The notes under the pieces are model-generated. The model was given only the letters and a program-made list of their open reading frames with translations, was not told the DNA's origin and did not search any database. 64,000 bases of DNA from Vitrella brassicaformis (lineage: Eukaryota > Sar > Vitrellaceae). The position numbers and the translations under genes were made by a program. Each line of letters starts with the position of its first letter. Positions within the stretch are counted from its first letter, which is position 1. This document shows, in pieces, positions 1-12,058 of this stretch. The stretch spans positions 190,655 to 254,654 of the forward strand of contig CDMY01000499.1 of the NCBI GenBank assembly GCA_001179505.1, read 5' to 3'.

Positions 1-699
1 ACAAGTGCGTGTGGAGGCGGGTGCTGCGGTCGGGGGGGCAATGCCGAGGAGCCGATGGACGGCGGCATAGCAGCCATCAGGACGAGGGGCGGGGGGCCGC
101 TGACCACAGCACGATGCACACACATGACATACAGATGATGCACATATCTCTCTCTCTGTCTGTCTGTAAGTGTCTGTGTACCGGTGTGAGCGTGTCTGGG
201 TGGGCACGTGAGTGACCAGCCCACGGCCAGCAGCGGGCCGCCGTGCAGCAGACGACGAGAAAGGCCGACCACTGATACTACACCACACACACGGATGCAC
301 CCATGGAGTGGGCAGCCATCCGAGTGAGTATGGTATTCGACTTACCTGAGCGGCTGTGTTTGGGTCACAGGTGCATGCTGGAGTGTAAGGGCCGGCTCTT
401 GTTGGTCTGGGCGTGCCTTCTTGTTTGGTTTCTTTCGACCCCTGACGACGGGCACGAACTCTCCATCGCTGTCCTCACGATCGACAGGCGAGGTGGCGGG
501 GGCAGGGACGGCAGATGAAACATCACACGACGGTGAAGGGGCAGCACTGCACAGACACAGAAGGGAGAGGGAGAGAGCGTGTCAGTGAGGCAATGAGGCC
601 GTCTTCACTGTGGCTGTGTGTGGTTACGGTTGGGGGTCGGCAGATGAGGCGGAGGGCGGCTGCTCGTCTGCGTCGGTGTCGACGACACCAGTGCTTACA
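1..699. other. Intergenic or flanking sequence, no supported gene
   Basis: No reading frame here looks coding. The stretch holds short TCTG/TGTC-type repeats, with (CTGT)n near 150-170 and (GACA)n near 705-730, and GC-rich patches. It lies 3' of the minus-strand ankyrin gene and could contain the end of a gene that starts outside the window; this cannot be settled from the sequence. Confidence 0.4.
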
Positions 700-2142
700 C
701 TAAAGACAGACAGACCGACAGACCGACAGAACACAAGTCCTCCCCGACAGATCTGATGGCCACTCGTGGGTGTATGGGTCAGCCCACCTGCTTGGTTCCT
801 CGTCATCAATCGCCTCACTCTCTATTGACACTGACTGCTGCTGCCCGTGCTGCTGCTGCTCGTGCTGCTGCGGGTGTCCGCCGCCCTTGCCGTCCTTCTT
901 GCCGCCCCTTTTGGCTTTCTTGGCCTTGTCCTTCACCTCCTCCCCGATGAGCCTCGCCGCGATCTTCGCCGCTTTGGCGGCACCACTCTCCTGCTGCTGC
1001 TGCTGCTGCTGCTGTGGTGGGGCGCTCGGCTGGTTCATCTCCTTGTGGATGTCCTGCACGAGTTTGCGGACGTAGCGCCGGCGCGGTGTGGTGGTCCGAA
1101 TGAGCTGGATGTCGGCACCGTGCCGCAGCAGTGTGCCGATCACCTGCCTGGCCCTGTCGACCGCCTCCGGTGCTGCCTTGTCTCTCAGAAGCAAGGACAG
1201 CACAAACCCAGCATACTCCAGCAGCGAGATGCCCTCTGCGTTCGTGTGCTGCCTCTTGTTGATCTCCTCCCTCCCGAGACGCTGGCACAGCCACTCCACC
1301 ACACACGGCGCACCCGCGTGTACGGCGCTGCCAAGGGGCGTATATCTATCACCAGTCCTGGCGGTAATGGAAGCGCCGTGCTCGGCCAGCAGGGTGAGGT
1401 AAGAGCGCAGGAACTCCGCCGACATGAAGCCCTCCGCCGATCCGGACATGTGGATGGGGGTCATCGTCTGCTTGCCGTCGCGGTACTCCTCACTTGCAAG
1501 TGTGGGATCCTGTTGAAGCACACGACGGTACGCCTTCAGCAGAGCGGCCTCGTACTGGAAGGAGGGAGGGAACGGAAGGTAGGGCTGGTTTGGCAGGAAA
1601 GCCAGGTACATCCCTTGGGTGACCGCACCAGCCCTGAGCAGCGCATCGACGGCCGTGACGTTGGCACACGAGCGGGCAGCCGGCAGAGGCCGAAAACCTT
1701 CACCCGGCCGAAAGTTGGCATTGGCCCCGGCATCGATGAGTGCTTCGAGCACCGCCTGCTGCAGCTCGCGAGATGGCCACGGAGGGAGGGTCAAACGCGT
1801 GTCGGTGTTGCGGACGACGATGGCGTCGATGATGACCAAGGACAGCAACCCAACAGGCGGCACTCGACGGGACGCCAGGTGCACCTCAATGGCCACGTCC
1901 GCGTCGGCCCCCTCTCTACACAGACGAGTGACATCGTCAGCCGATGTGATGGTGCGGCAGGCGGCTCGGGCCGCCAGCTCCATGGTGGCAGGATGACTGC
2001 CACCCTCGCTGTAGTCGACCTGGACGACCTTGGAGCAGCCCTGGGGCTCGAGCAGCTCCCTCAGGCTGCGAGAATGAGGGTCTTCCAGTGCAGGCTCCCA
2101 CTCCTGGTCCCATATGGTGTAACTGTGGGGCTCCTCGGACAT
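700..2142 (-). CDS. Ankyrin-repeat protein with C-terminal Q/K-rich tail
   Basis: A single long open exon encodes about 480 residues. Ankyrin-like helices are visible: ALIDAGANANF, VDALLRAGAV, LLAEHGASITARTGDRYTPL and TLLRHGADIQL. These are typical loop-plus-helix ankyrin units, though diverged and unevenly spaced. Ankyrin arrays bind protein partners; the partner is unknown. The C-terminus has a run of eight Gln (minus strand of about 990-1015), then a Lys/Gly-rich stretch and an acidic tail. I chose the ATG at 2142 (MSEEPHSY). The open frame continues upstream into TTTGCTGCAG, which looks like a splice acceptor, so an additional 5' exon is possible. No catalytic domain is seen. Confidence 0.65.
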   Translation of the reverse strand: MSEEPHSYTIWDQEWEPALEDPHSRSLRELLEPQGCSKVVQVDYSEGGSHPATMELAARAACRTITSADDVTRLCREGADADVAIEVHLASRRVPPVGLLSLVIIDAIVVRNTDTRLTLPPWPSRELQQAVLEALIDAGANANFRPGEGFRPLPAARSCANVTAVDALLRAGAVTQGMYLAFLPNQPYLPFPPSFQYEAALLKAYRRVLQQDPTLASEEYRDGKQTMTPIHMSGSAEGFMSAEFLRSYLTLLAEHGASITARTGDRYTPLGSAVHAGAPCVVEWLCQRLGREEINKRQHTNAEGISLLEYAGFVLSLLLRDKAAPEAVDRARQVIGTLLRHGADIQLIRTTTPRRRYVRKLVQDIHKEMNQPSAPPQQQQQQQQESGAAKAAKIAARLIGEEVKDKAKKAKRGGKKDGKGGGHPQQHEQQQHGQQQSVSIESEAIDDEEPSRWADPYTHEWPSDLSGRTCVLSVCRSVCL

Positions 2143-4255
2143 CTCACCAGGGTAACGGCAAGCACCGGCCGTCTGCAGCAAAGAGGAACAAAATGAAGAG
2201 AAGTGAAGGGAGATCTGTGCAAGGACGGGAGGCTGACCTGTGATCTCAACACGACGTCAGACGGTTGGTTGGTTGTTGTGTTTAACGGGACTCGTGTCTG
2301 TAATCCCGAGGGGATCCTGTCCAGGTCACGCACTAAACTAGCAGCATGCCCATGCATAAAAGCATGCACACGGCCTGTCTCCCCATCCCACCCACCCACC
2401 ACCCACTCGACACGCACGTGCCACCCTATGATGGTCAGAAAATCGCTGTCGGCAACGGTTGCAGGTATATGAGAATGACAGCCAGACATAGGCAAGACAC
2501 CCAGAGGCTAGTCAGAGAGCTCGACGTCGAGCGCCCACTGATCTAAGACATGCTGTTCGTACAGCAGCTCGTCGGGGCGACGCGGGAGTTCAGATGCGAG
2601 CTATTCCAAGTAAAGGGCCCCCGCAAGCGCGTGCCCTTAGAGCCGCGCATCGGGCGGGGAAGGCGGCAGTGGTGCTTGCAGTGGCAGTACGATGATGAGT
2701 GGCACGAGTGGCTCCAATGGCCGTCGAGAGGTATCATCGCTTCATCTCATATATGGTCAGGTCCGCAATGAGCTCAGTGAATTCTGTGGCGTGTCAAGTG
2801 CAGGAAGGAACTCGCTAGGATTACACTCATGCAGACAGGCAGGCGAGTGAGACACGGGGTCAGTCCGAGAAAGCATGGAGTATGCGTGTGAAGTATGTGT
2901 GTGAAAGATGTATGTATCATGTGCATCTTACGATGTCCCCTCTCCCAACTCGCACTAATGACATACCCACACAATAATTCATGATGGGATGGATTGAAAC
3001 ATAACATATCCATGTACACATGCACACAGGCAGGGGCACACAGTCATACGTCACACAGTCAATACGTCTTAGCTTGCAGCACTTCGACTGCTCCAATGAC
3101 ACGCTGCACCATTAATGGCTACAGACAGCATCACTCATATCATGTGAGGGCTTACTTCTCCTCCCATACCCATCCATACACACATCCATCCATCCAGGCA
3201 GACAATCAGTCAGTCGTACGCACCCATGGACGAACACGCAACACATCCATCGAAATACACATGGGCACGAGCAGAACAAACACTTTGTGCTCCCAGACAA
3301 TTGACACAAACGTCGGCTGCGCACACACGACAAACATCGGCTGCGCACACACGCGGAGGCGGTGGTCACTGGGTTGCGGGAACACCCACATACAGGTCGG
3401 TTGTGTGTGCGGCAGACGGTCGATACACATCCATTCACTCCATGTCAACGTCCTCCTGTCTGTCTGCTCTACCTTCCTGTTCGTACGCACCTTGTCGGAG
3501 GGATAGGCGGAACTCGTGACACAGATCCACAAAGACAAACACGATGCGAGATGTCCACGTCGAATCAAGATCAGATGTATTCTCACCCTCCACAAAGCTT
3601 GAAAGCCACAGCATCAGACAGCCACAGACGAACACTGTTGCAGAGTTGTGTGTTACTGTATGTACACACAGACACCAACAACGTGTGCTGGAGTGATCAC
3701 CACGTTGTGCGTCGCTCAATGTGGCACACGACAGGGATGACGGACAGGCACCTTGACATACATCAGTTGCCTCCTTCCTAATGTGTTTGTTCGTGTTCTT
3801 GCAGGCCCTCCGTCGCCGTGACCACCCTCATGCCTTCTTCGGACTCGATGCTGATGCACTGTCGCTTGTGATGCCAGAAGAAACACCTTTTCTGCCTCTT
3901 CTTTCCACTTGTCATCTTGATCTTTACAGTCTTCGCTCTCGACGCTCAAGAGAAAGATCCGCAGCAAAGATCCGCAGCATGCAGCGGTTTCAGGAATTAC
4001 CCTAGGCAGCCAGGCGGCAACACCCATGTTGTCAAACTCGCTGCCTTTTGTCCTGACGTTTCAACGCGCTGGGTGAGTAGTGGGGGTGCCAGCAACAGCA
4101 CTGGTGTGGGGTGACCCTTTGTTTTTTCAGTTCGACCGTGATCGACCGTTTTGTCTGACCCGGACGCCCTCCGTCTGAGAAAGACGACGACCGTGCTGAA
4201 CTGTCAGCCCGATTCGCGAACTCTCCCCTCTGCATGATAAAGGTTTCGCTCTAGA
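2143..4255. other. Long intergenic region with simple repeats and one doubtful small ORF
   Basis: Two kilobases lie between the ankyrin gene and the gene starting at 4256. Most of it is AT-richer and carries CA/CATC-type repeats around 2990-3260. On the minus strand, an ATG at 3915 opens about 45 residues (MTSGKKRQKRCFF...) with basic and Cys/His residues that could be a first exon. I could not join it to a convincing second exon, so I do not call it a gene. Confidence 0.35.
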
Positions 4256-5264
4256 ATGGGCAACGTAGAGGGAACAGTGACCCATCGTTGGTTTCAGGGA
4301 AGAATTGGGTTGAAGGAGGAGAGGGCTGTCCACCAAGCACTCAACCGGACGAGTCTGAGCGAAGTGGACAAGGCTGTGCATTATCGGTACCTCTTAGACC
4401 ACAAAGTAAGCAAGCAACAACACACACAAACGAAAACATGATGTACACACGCCCTTTCCTTGCGCCTTTTCTGCGGGCCGCCTGTCTGTCTGGCTGGCTG
4501 GCTACTAGTACCTCTTCACTGGCCTCGCTCGCCACCTGGATGATGATGAGGCCTTCCTCGACTACCTGCAGACACACGTGCGCCCAGAATCTGTCCAAGG
4601 TAGGCAGATAGACAGGTCTGTACAGCCGGTGTTGCCCAGCGGCCCGCCATCGATGGCGCTGGTTGTGTTGTGTTGTGTTGTGTGCTCCGTTCAGAATGGA
4701 ATGAGTGGGCGGAAGAGGCGAGGCAAGTCATGGAGGCAGGTTTGTGTACACATGTGGGAAGGGGGGAGGGGAGGGGGACTTTAGATGTGTGCGCCGCGCC
4801 GCCCACACATGAGTATGTCTATATCTGTGTTGTCTGTGCTGATTGGGGGGTGCAGATCAAGAACAACGGGAGGACACGTACGTACGCGGGCGTGCATTGA
4901 TTGCAGCTGAAGGACTCACTGACTCACTGATGACTGACTGCAGAGATGTAAGTGGTGCTGATGAGGTGCTCCCCCACATAGACGACGAGCTACTCCCGAC
5001 AGGCAAGTGAAGAGAAGAGCGAGGGAGGGAGGGATGCACGCCTTGCTTGATTGGTGAGTGACCTCCACCACCTCTTTCTTTTCATATCTACCTATGTCTC
5101 TATCTATCAGATATCGGTGAGAATATGTCGGTGGGTCAGCGGTTTCTTCCTCAGCAAGCAGCTGCAGGGGGCCCGTCGAGCGCTGCCTACCAACGGAAAG
5201 GCACAGGATCTCAGCATTGCATCGAGGCTGATGCTGACGACAGTGTTCGGCGTAAGAAAGAGTG
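4256..5264 (+). CDS. Unknown multi-exon protein, about 200 residues
   Basis: Five exons join in phase. The ATG at 4256 opens MGNVEGTVTHRWF; the next exons start near 4508, 4695, 4856 and 5111; the stop is TGA at 5262-5264. The fourth intron appears to start with GC (ACAG|GCAAGT near 5007). The middle is helical and acidic (LARHLDDDEAFLDYLQ, EWNEWAEEARQVMEA). The C-terminus is Gln/Gly/Ser-rich and ends in basic VRRKKE. The second residue is Gly, but the following residues do not fit an N-myristoylation site well. I recognise no family. Support comes from consistent phases across five exons and TG-rich introns, not from homology. Confidence 0.5.
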
Positions 5265-5611
5265 ACTGATTTCCACACTTGCCTTCTGTGTGTTCGGGTC
5301 AATGACAATGCGCGCCGTGTTTCGTAGTAAGGGACACTCATGTAGAGAAGAGGAAGGGGCCGAGGTGACGTTTGTCTATCCATGTGGTGCGTGCTGTGTC
5401 CGGCGTGGGCACATGGCGATGCGTTGGTGTATGTGCGACAAAAGGACAAGGCGATGGACGTTCAATGTCTTGTGTATGTGGCCGGGGGAAATGCTCGTCA
5501 ACTGTGCCCTCTGTTGTCATCTGCAGCACGCGACTCAGAAATAAGGGGGCCAGGGGGCAAGGTCGCGAGCTTAGCGCGCGCGTTTGGTCGATTTGTTTTC
5601 CCGTTGCCAGT

Positions 5612-8600
5612 ATGTCGTCAGACGTTGCCCAGCTGCTCAGCCGTGCCCAGAGGAACGCATCTGCAATGGCGGCCAGTCTGGCAGCCGCCACCAAAAGCGA
5701 CAACACTCCCGAGGGCTCACCTCAGTACCGCAGCAAGGCCGTCGGTGCTGAGGTCCTGCAGCTGCCGCCCTCGCCCCAGTCACAGCTACCGCCCTCACCC
5801 ACAAACATCGACGTCACCAACGGGCCCAGCATTTCTGTCGCAGCCGCACAGGCGTCTGTCGAGGGCCGGGACAGTCGATTTGGGGCCAGCGGAGGGGCTG
5901 ATCAGTTGCTGGCGAGTGGTGCGGGCAACACGATGAATTGGCGGTCGACAGGCGGGACGGAGATGCGGCTCGGTGATGTGACGGCCGACGTCAATGCCAA
6001 CACAATGGACTTCCTCGAGGTGAGTGCTCGGACGGTTGACGATTTGCTTTGTGTGTCTGTGTGTGTATGTGTGCAGGAGCAGAATCAGTGTCGACTGCTG
6101 CGTGTGAGTGACCCTGGTGGCCAGCTGGATGTCCTCGACTACATCCAATATTTGGGAATCGACCTGCAGGTCAAAGACATACGCAATCACGCAGCAAAAA
6201 GAGAAGGACAGATGCATATTGGAGTGTTTGCGTTTTTTGTGTGTTTGTGCTTAGCTGGAGCCTCATTTGAGTTGGATAGCCCGCGAGATGCTGGCCGCTC
6301 CCATGCCTCCAGGTGCCGAGATGCTCAGTAAGTAAGCAGACACACAAGCAACAAGCAAGGACAGACAGCATAGACCATCCTGGTCTCGTGTGAGCAGTCA
6401 GCAAGCTGGGCATAGTGTACTTCTATGACGTCGAGAACGATTTCTTCACGCTCGAGCACCCACTCACACAGAGGTGACAATCAGTGGCTATCAAAAGCAA
6501 CCCAGTCAGCTTGTCACTCTCTGTCTCTCTGTTAGGTACCTGAAGGCTCTTGAGAAGAGCCGCATCGAGACCCTGGCACTGAGCATATCGCCGCTCACAC
6601 AGGGTCTGCTACTGCGGCAGCCCGATGTGCTCTTCCACAGAGAATTCAGGACGCTGCAAATACCCTGCCAAGTGAGATCGATGCGAGACGGGTGGAGAGA
6701 TGGCCGCTTCATTGATTGAGTGTGTGTCTGTGTCAGGATTGCGGTGTGTTTCCGTCGGCTTTGGTGTGTCGTCAGTGTCTCATGTCGTTCTGCGACAATT
6801 GCTTCCAGCTGCTGCACAACAAGGCAAGACAAGCACACACAGCGAATGAGTGTCTCCCGACTGCATTGTGGGTGTCTCTGTATGTCAAGGGTCGTCGCGC
6901 TGAGCACCAGTGGCAGAGAACAGTGATGGGCAGCTCGTGCTCCGTCTTCACCAATAAGAAACCACAATGCTATTGCGCCGCCTGCGAAGTCAGTAACAGA
7001 ACAGAATATGGCAACCGCCCAGTGTCATGAGCAGCCTGACTTTTGTGTGTTGTGTTCGTTGCAGGATTTCTTCTCTTTCGAAGGCTACAAGAGTGTGCAT
7101 TCTCGTGGCGGCCGCACCAACCATGCCGCGATGCTGCTGCCAGTGGCCGACAGCGAACTCATCGACACATCGGTCGGGAATAACTGAGAAAGCGGAGGGC
7201 AGATTTCAAATGCATGGAAGCACTGCCGTTGCAGGTTAAGTGTGAGGAGTGCGATGACCGTCCGGCCGCCTTCCTGTGCGATCAGTGCGGCGATCGGTTC
7301 TGCCCGCCATGCTTCTGGAGATGCCACTTCAACGGTAATCACTGACACACCGAGACACAGATTACCCATTCGATGGCTGTGTCTGCGTATGTGGGTGCAG
7401 GGAATCGGCGGTATCACACGGTGAGCAAGGCCGCGGTGGCGCCTCTTTGCTCCCAGTGTGAGGAGACCAGGGCGTCCGTCTTCTGCGAACAGTGCCAGGT
7501 GAAGTCAGCTCTTTCTATCTGATACCTGCACAGGCGCATAAACAATTGTGCTATGTTGTGCCAGGAATTGTACTGCACGGAGTGCTTCACGCTGATGCAC
7601 GTCAAGGGCAACCGCCGCCTGCACCTCTTTTCTGACGCCATGAACTTCCTGCTCCTGCTCGAAACCATGGACCCACACATGCACGTACGCACAAAGAGAC
7701 ACAGACTATGACCGCTCCAACAGCGCACACTCATCCATGCGTCTGCTGTGGACACAGGAGGCGTTTCGACTCGCCCAGCGTCGCATCATGCGTCAGATCT
7801 GTCGGCTGCAGGCGTGGATGCGGGGCATCGATGCCCGTCGGTACTTCACCAAACACAGGGCGACGGTGCTCAAGATCCAGAGGATGTGGCGCGGGGCGAG
7901 GGCCCGCGCCAAGCTGGCTCGCGTCCTGGACCACCTGAGGTGGCGGCGGAAGAACATCAACGACTGGCTGCTGGACAAGGAAGTCCTCAGGCAGAGACGC
8001 CAGCTCAAACAGATGTTCAAGACGGAGAAATTCAAGGAACAGCTCGTCCTCAGGAAAACCAAGAGGACCGTCGACGTAGGCCGACAGGACACAGACACAC
8101 ACACAGTCAAGACACAAACGCACCGGTGTTGGTTGATGCAGGCGCTGCGTGGTGCGATCGAGGAGTCCGCGGGTGTGAATCCTCTGGAGGACATCGAGAC
8201 GCTGAAACGGACTTTGCAAGCTCAACCACCGAAGCGCAGAGAGGAGAGGGAGGAGGTGCCAGCGTCACCAGTCGACAAGACGGCCAAGTGGGAGACGCTG
8301 CGGCGTGCGCTGGTCGCCCCACCTGAAGGCACGGGACCCATAGCATTGCCGCCCCCGCTGCACGGACCTGAGGGCCCTGTGGCTGAGTCAGTGATCAGGA
8401 AGATGGCCGCACTCAAGAAGAAGGTGACGAGATACCATATCCGTGGCATTTCTGTGAACAGTCGTGGTCTGCGTGCAGGAGCCCGGTCCGTCTCTGTCTC
8501 TCCGTTTGCGCGACGAGGCGGCCCAACGGCGGCTAAGCGGCACCAAAGCCACGAGAATCAAAGGTCAGACCGAATGAGAGGACGAGGCACCTACAAAGCC

Positions 8601-9115
8601 TGCCATGTCTCCCTCCTCCCCATCCCATCAGAGTTGACAGACAAGCTGCGCATGTCAGCTCGGCAGCTGCTGACGGTCGACCAGCGAGTAGAGTACGTCC
8701 ATCCACGAGCGTACTCCAAGCCGCCGAAGGAGAGAAGCGAAGGCGATGCGTCCAGGTATCCATGTCTATCACAGGACGGAGGGAGGGAGACACGACCTCA
8801 TTCATGTGCATTGTGCTGGGTGTCAGGGTGGATTCGACTGACCAGGCCACGGCGCAGCAGCGCGGCACGAGGTCCACTTGGCGCAGCAGCGCCAGAAGGG
8901 TCAGGAAATAGCCCAACACGCACGTACATTTTGCTGCACCGTGTATGTGGTTGTCTGTTGTGTTATAGTCCTTCCGAAGTGGGAAGACCGTTACGTTGTG
9001 TGACGGCGAGGCACAAGGGCTCACCGCAGCCATCGGGAAGGGGCAACCAGCGGCCGTTGCTAATGAGGGAGACAAGGAGGAGGGCGGGCAGTTGGAGGAA
9101 GGAGGGCCTGCCTAA
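5612..9115 (+). CDS. WW-like / tandem B-box zinc finger / IQ protein
   Basis: About 17 exons join in phase into roughly 815 residues. After a Ser/Pro-rich N-terminus (exon 5612-6019) comes a segment of the kind that precedes the WW domain in CEP164-type proteins (YIQYLGIDLQLEPHLSWIAR), then a degenerate WW domain (IVYFYDVENDFFTLEHP). It is followed by a series of Cys/His clusters that look like B-boxes: CRQCLMSFCDNC, CEECDDRPAAFLCDQC with CPPC, and CSQCEETRASVFCEQC with CTEC, each followed by an H at the expected distance (NRRYH, NRRLH). Next come IQ-type calmodulin-binding helices (ICRLQAWMRGIDARRYF, VLKIQRMWRGARARAKL) and a charged tail. In known families this combination is typical of ciliary or centriolar scaffolds; that role is inference. 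The intron after LLHNK appears to use a GC donor (near 6825). Stop is TAA 9113-9115. Confidence 0.8.
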
Positions 9116-9372
9116 GGGGGACTGACTCGTGATTCATTCGGTGGTTGGAAATGGGTTAACTGACTCGATGGACGTTTGTTTGTATTTGTGTGCTGGTCTG
9201 TCGATTGGTTGCATGTCGTTGACACACACACACACGAAGAGATCGAATGTCTGCATACATATGAATGTATCCATGTGTCAGTCAGTCAGTGTCTGTCTAT
9301 ACGATTGATTGATACCACAGGACCTAACCAAACACACCAGTGGTCCTGTCCTCCCATCCGTCTTCTATATAT

Positions 9373-12058
9373 TCACACACACACACCATCCACCTGGCTG
9401 CCCGCTCGGACGACCTTGTCGCCCGCCCGCATCTCCACCCACCCATCACCATCGCCACCGCCATGCGGGCTGCTCCCATACCGCAGCAGCACCCCAAACC
9501 TGCCCACGCCCCTCTTGCGGCCCGACCCATCCTCCATGCCCTGGGTGATGGTGGTCAGGGACTGCAGCACCGATGCCGTCACGGTGCCAGTCTGCGGGTC
9601 CACATTGATCGACGGGCACCTCTTACAGGAGCCCAGCGAGTAGAAGTCCAGGTTGCCGATGTGCACGGGAATGTCTGGCGAGTCGGCCCAGCTGTTCTCA
9701 ATCAGCGGAGGCAGCCCACTCACAATCAGGTTGCCGCGAAACCTGGAGAGGGAGAGAAGCAAGCAAGGAAGACACCCACACCCACACACACGTGAGGCTC
9801 ACTCACTTGCAGTCAGTGTGTCTGTGTGTGGCCGGCCCGGTGTGTTGTTTAACAGCGTACCTGTCGGCCTCCATGATGCTAAGTCCCGATGTGCGCTGCA
9901 GGTGGTCGAGGGAGCTGCTGGATACCAGCAAAAAGGGCGACGTGTTGGCATAGTTGCTAAGCAGCCGACGGCCATCGCCACCACCCTCTCCCCCAATGTC
10001 ACTGTCCCCCTCTGAATCCACCAGCCTGACGCCATAGCCGAGACGATCACCGAACCACCGCGCAACCGCCTCGTCGCCTTCCCCATCAGCACCCACACCG
10101 GTGCCACTTTCACTATCTTGATGATGCACCATTAGGCGGATGACAGATAGCAGGGCTGACGGGCGGCCCCGCAGGGCTATGGGTATCCTCAGCGACGACT
10201 CACTGCGCCCCTCATCGGCGAATGACAGCACCATGACCAGTCGGTCTACGTCACACTCCAAAGCCACCCGCAGCTGCGCCAGCTTGGGCTCGCTCGTCCG
10301 GCTGATGACCCGGGGCATCTTCTCGGCACTGGTAGTGCGCTCGAGCCGGAATCTTCTGTCGAGCAGCAGCCCGCCTGTGCGAAGGTCGATGACCCATCTG
10401 GCTAGCGACACGCCGCCGCAGCTCTTGATCGGATATATACAGAGAGACGACAAGACACCCTCAGCCGCATGATGGCCATCAGCAGGGGGAGAGGGAGTGG
10501 AGGCCGGCGGCAATGCTGGTGGCGTGACAGGGCCGTCTTGTCTGAGGGAGCACTGGGGTGCGGGGGCCGGAGTGTCTGGCTCATTCATGACGTCTTGTCG
10601 GATGAAGTCGATGAATCGGTCCACATCAGCCAGGGTGGACGAGAAGCCGAACGACAGCCGGATGCACCCCGTCGGCTGCCCGTCGATGGTGTCCACGTCG
10701 TCACCACACACATGCCCCGACATGAAGTGCCGCTCGAGGTCAGCCGCGGTCAACTGCAGGTGCGTCTGGCAGCCGCCCGTGTTGCAGTGGCACCCAGTGC
10801 GAAACACAATGCCCCTCTCGCGCGCCTTTCCCGCAACCGACGAGTACGGCAGCACATCCCCGGTCGGTGACAAGACCACGCAGGCGACGACCGGCCCCTG
10901 CCGCCTCGGCCAATCCTCCTTGTGGTGGTCGCCGAATATCCGGAAGACGCGCCCACCCTGCCGCCATGTGAGAGCCGCCATCCTCTGGTAGGCGTAGTGC
11001 GTGACAGCCTGCATGTGCTGCTCCAGCTGCTCCATGCTGAAACGGCGGAACACCGCCTCAAAGGCCATGGGGACGGCGGCGATGCCGAGGAAGTGTGGGC
11101 TGCCCGCCTCGAGCCTGTCGCATAAGGCGGCCTTCTCAGCCACGAACGCCGATGTGGCCGCGACGGCCTGTACGGTGCCGCCACCGAAGGATGGTGGGGA
11201 GAGGAGGGGGGCGGCGCTGTGGCGCACGATGAGGCCCCCCAAGCCAGTGGGGTAGCCGAATACCTTGTACAGCGAGAAGACCATGAAGTCGACGGGCGTC
11301 CGGGAGAGGTCAATGCGGCTGGAGGCGGCCAGCTTGGATGCATCGAGCAGCACACGGTAATGTAGCTGATGATGCGGGATGGCGGGTTCCATCAGGGATG
11401 GGAGCAGCGACAGGTCGCCTTTGAGGCCGCTGAAATTTGACTCGCCCGTGACGATCAGCAGATTGGGGGGAGGGGGTGCGGACGAAAACGCCTCATGAGG
11501 GCACTGGGAGGGAGGGGGAGAGGGCGAGGGCGAGGGCGGCTCAATGCTCCGTCGGCCGATGTAGGAGGGATCGGCCACATCGGCGAGTCTGTCCATCTCG
11601 TAGGTCGCTACTCGCGCACCGTGCCGGAAGGCATACTGCCGCATGCCCACCACACTCGTGTGCGACTCGACAGGGTAGGCGAACACACTCCCAGGCCCAA
11701 AGGCAAACCCCTCAGCCACTACCCGCAGGCTCTCCGTCGCACCAGAAGTGAAGACCAGGCTGTACTCGTCCGACGCAGCCCCGAAGAAGGTCAGCAGCTG
11801 CCGTCGTGCCGTGTCGATGGCCTGCTCGGCTGCATGGCTGCTGTGTGGGTTGAGATGGAGGCCGGACAGCAAGTGCTGGCAGTGGTTGCGGACGAGGCTT
11901 TCGGGGTAGAGTGCTGCGCCGGCATGGTCGAGGTAGACAGTGTCCTGGAGGCGACCAAACTCCTCTGCGCGCCAGTCCTCGATGGCACGGCTGTAGCCGG
12001 CAGGGAGGGTAGATGCCGACTCATCGCTGGTATCAGGATGGCTGGCCGGCTGACCCAT
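9373..12058 (-). CDS. MOCOS: Molybdenum cofactor sulfurase
   Basis: Two exons (12058-9861 and 9742-9373) encode about 855 residues, the usual full length for eukaryotic MOCOS. The enzyme transfers sulfur from L-cysteine to Mo cofactor and so activates xanthine dehydrogenase and aldehyde oxidase. The N-terminal half is a class V aminotransferase/NifS-like domain: VYLDHAGAALYP at the start, SGATESLRVVAEGF, and the PLP lysine in SLYKVFGYPTGLGGLIVR. The conserved cysteine loop GCHCNTGGCQTH is intact. The C-terminal half is a MOSC domain (IYPIKSCGGV, NTSPFLLVS, RFRGNLIVSG, LGSCKRCPSINVDPQTG, GRFGVLLRYG). Acidic Gly-rich insertions sit inside the MOSC domain. The ATG at 12058 is the first in the long frame. 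It is divergent from the gene at 12632. Confidence 0.95.

Noticed and set aside
847-2196. Plus-strand open frame of 449 codons opposite the ankyrin gene
   Set aside because: It is an antisense shadow. The minus strand encodes recognisable ankyrin units, while the plus frame shows only GC-biased filler.
2550-2771. Possible RNA gene or upstream exon of the ankyrin gene in a GC-rich patch
   Set aside because: I found no tRNA box B, no cloverleaf and no clear splice pair.
3716-4027. Minus-strand open frame with basic and Cys/His residues
   Set aside because: I could not connect it to further exons, and alternative frames are equally plausible.
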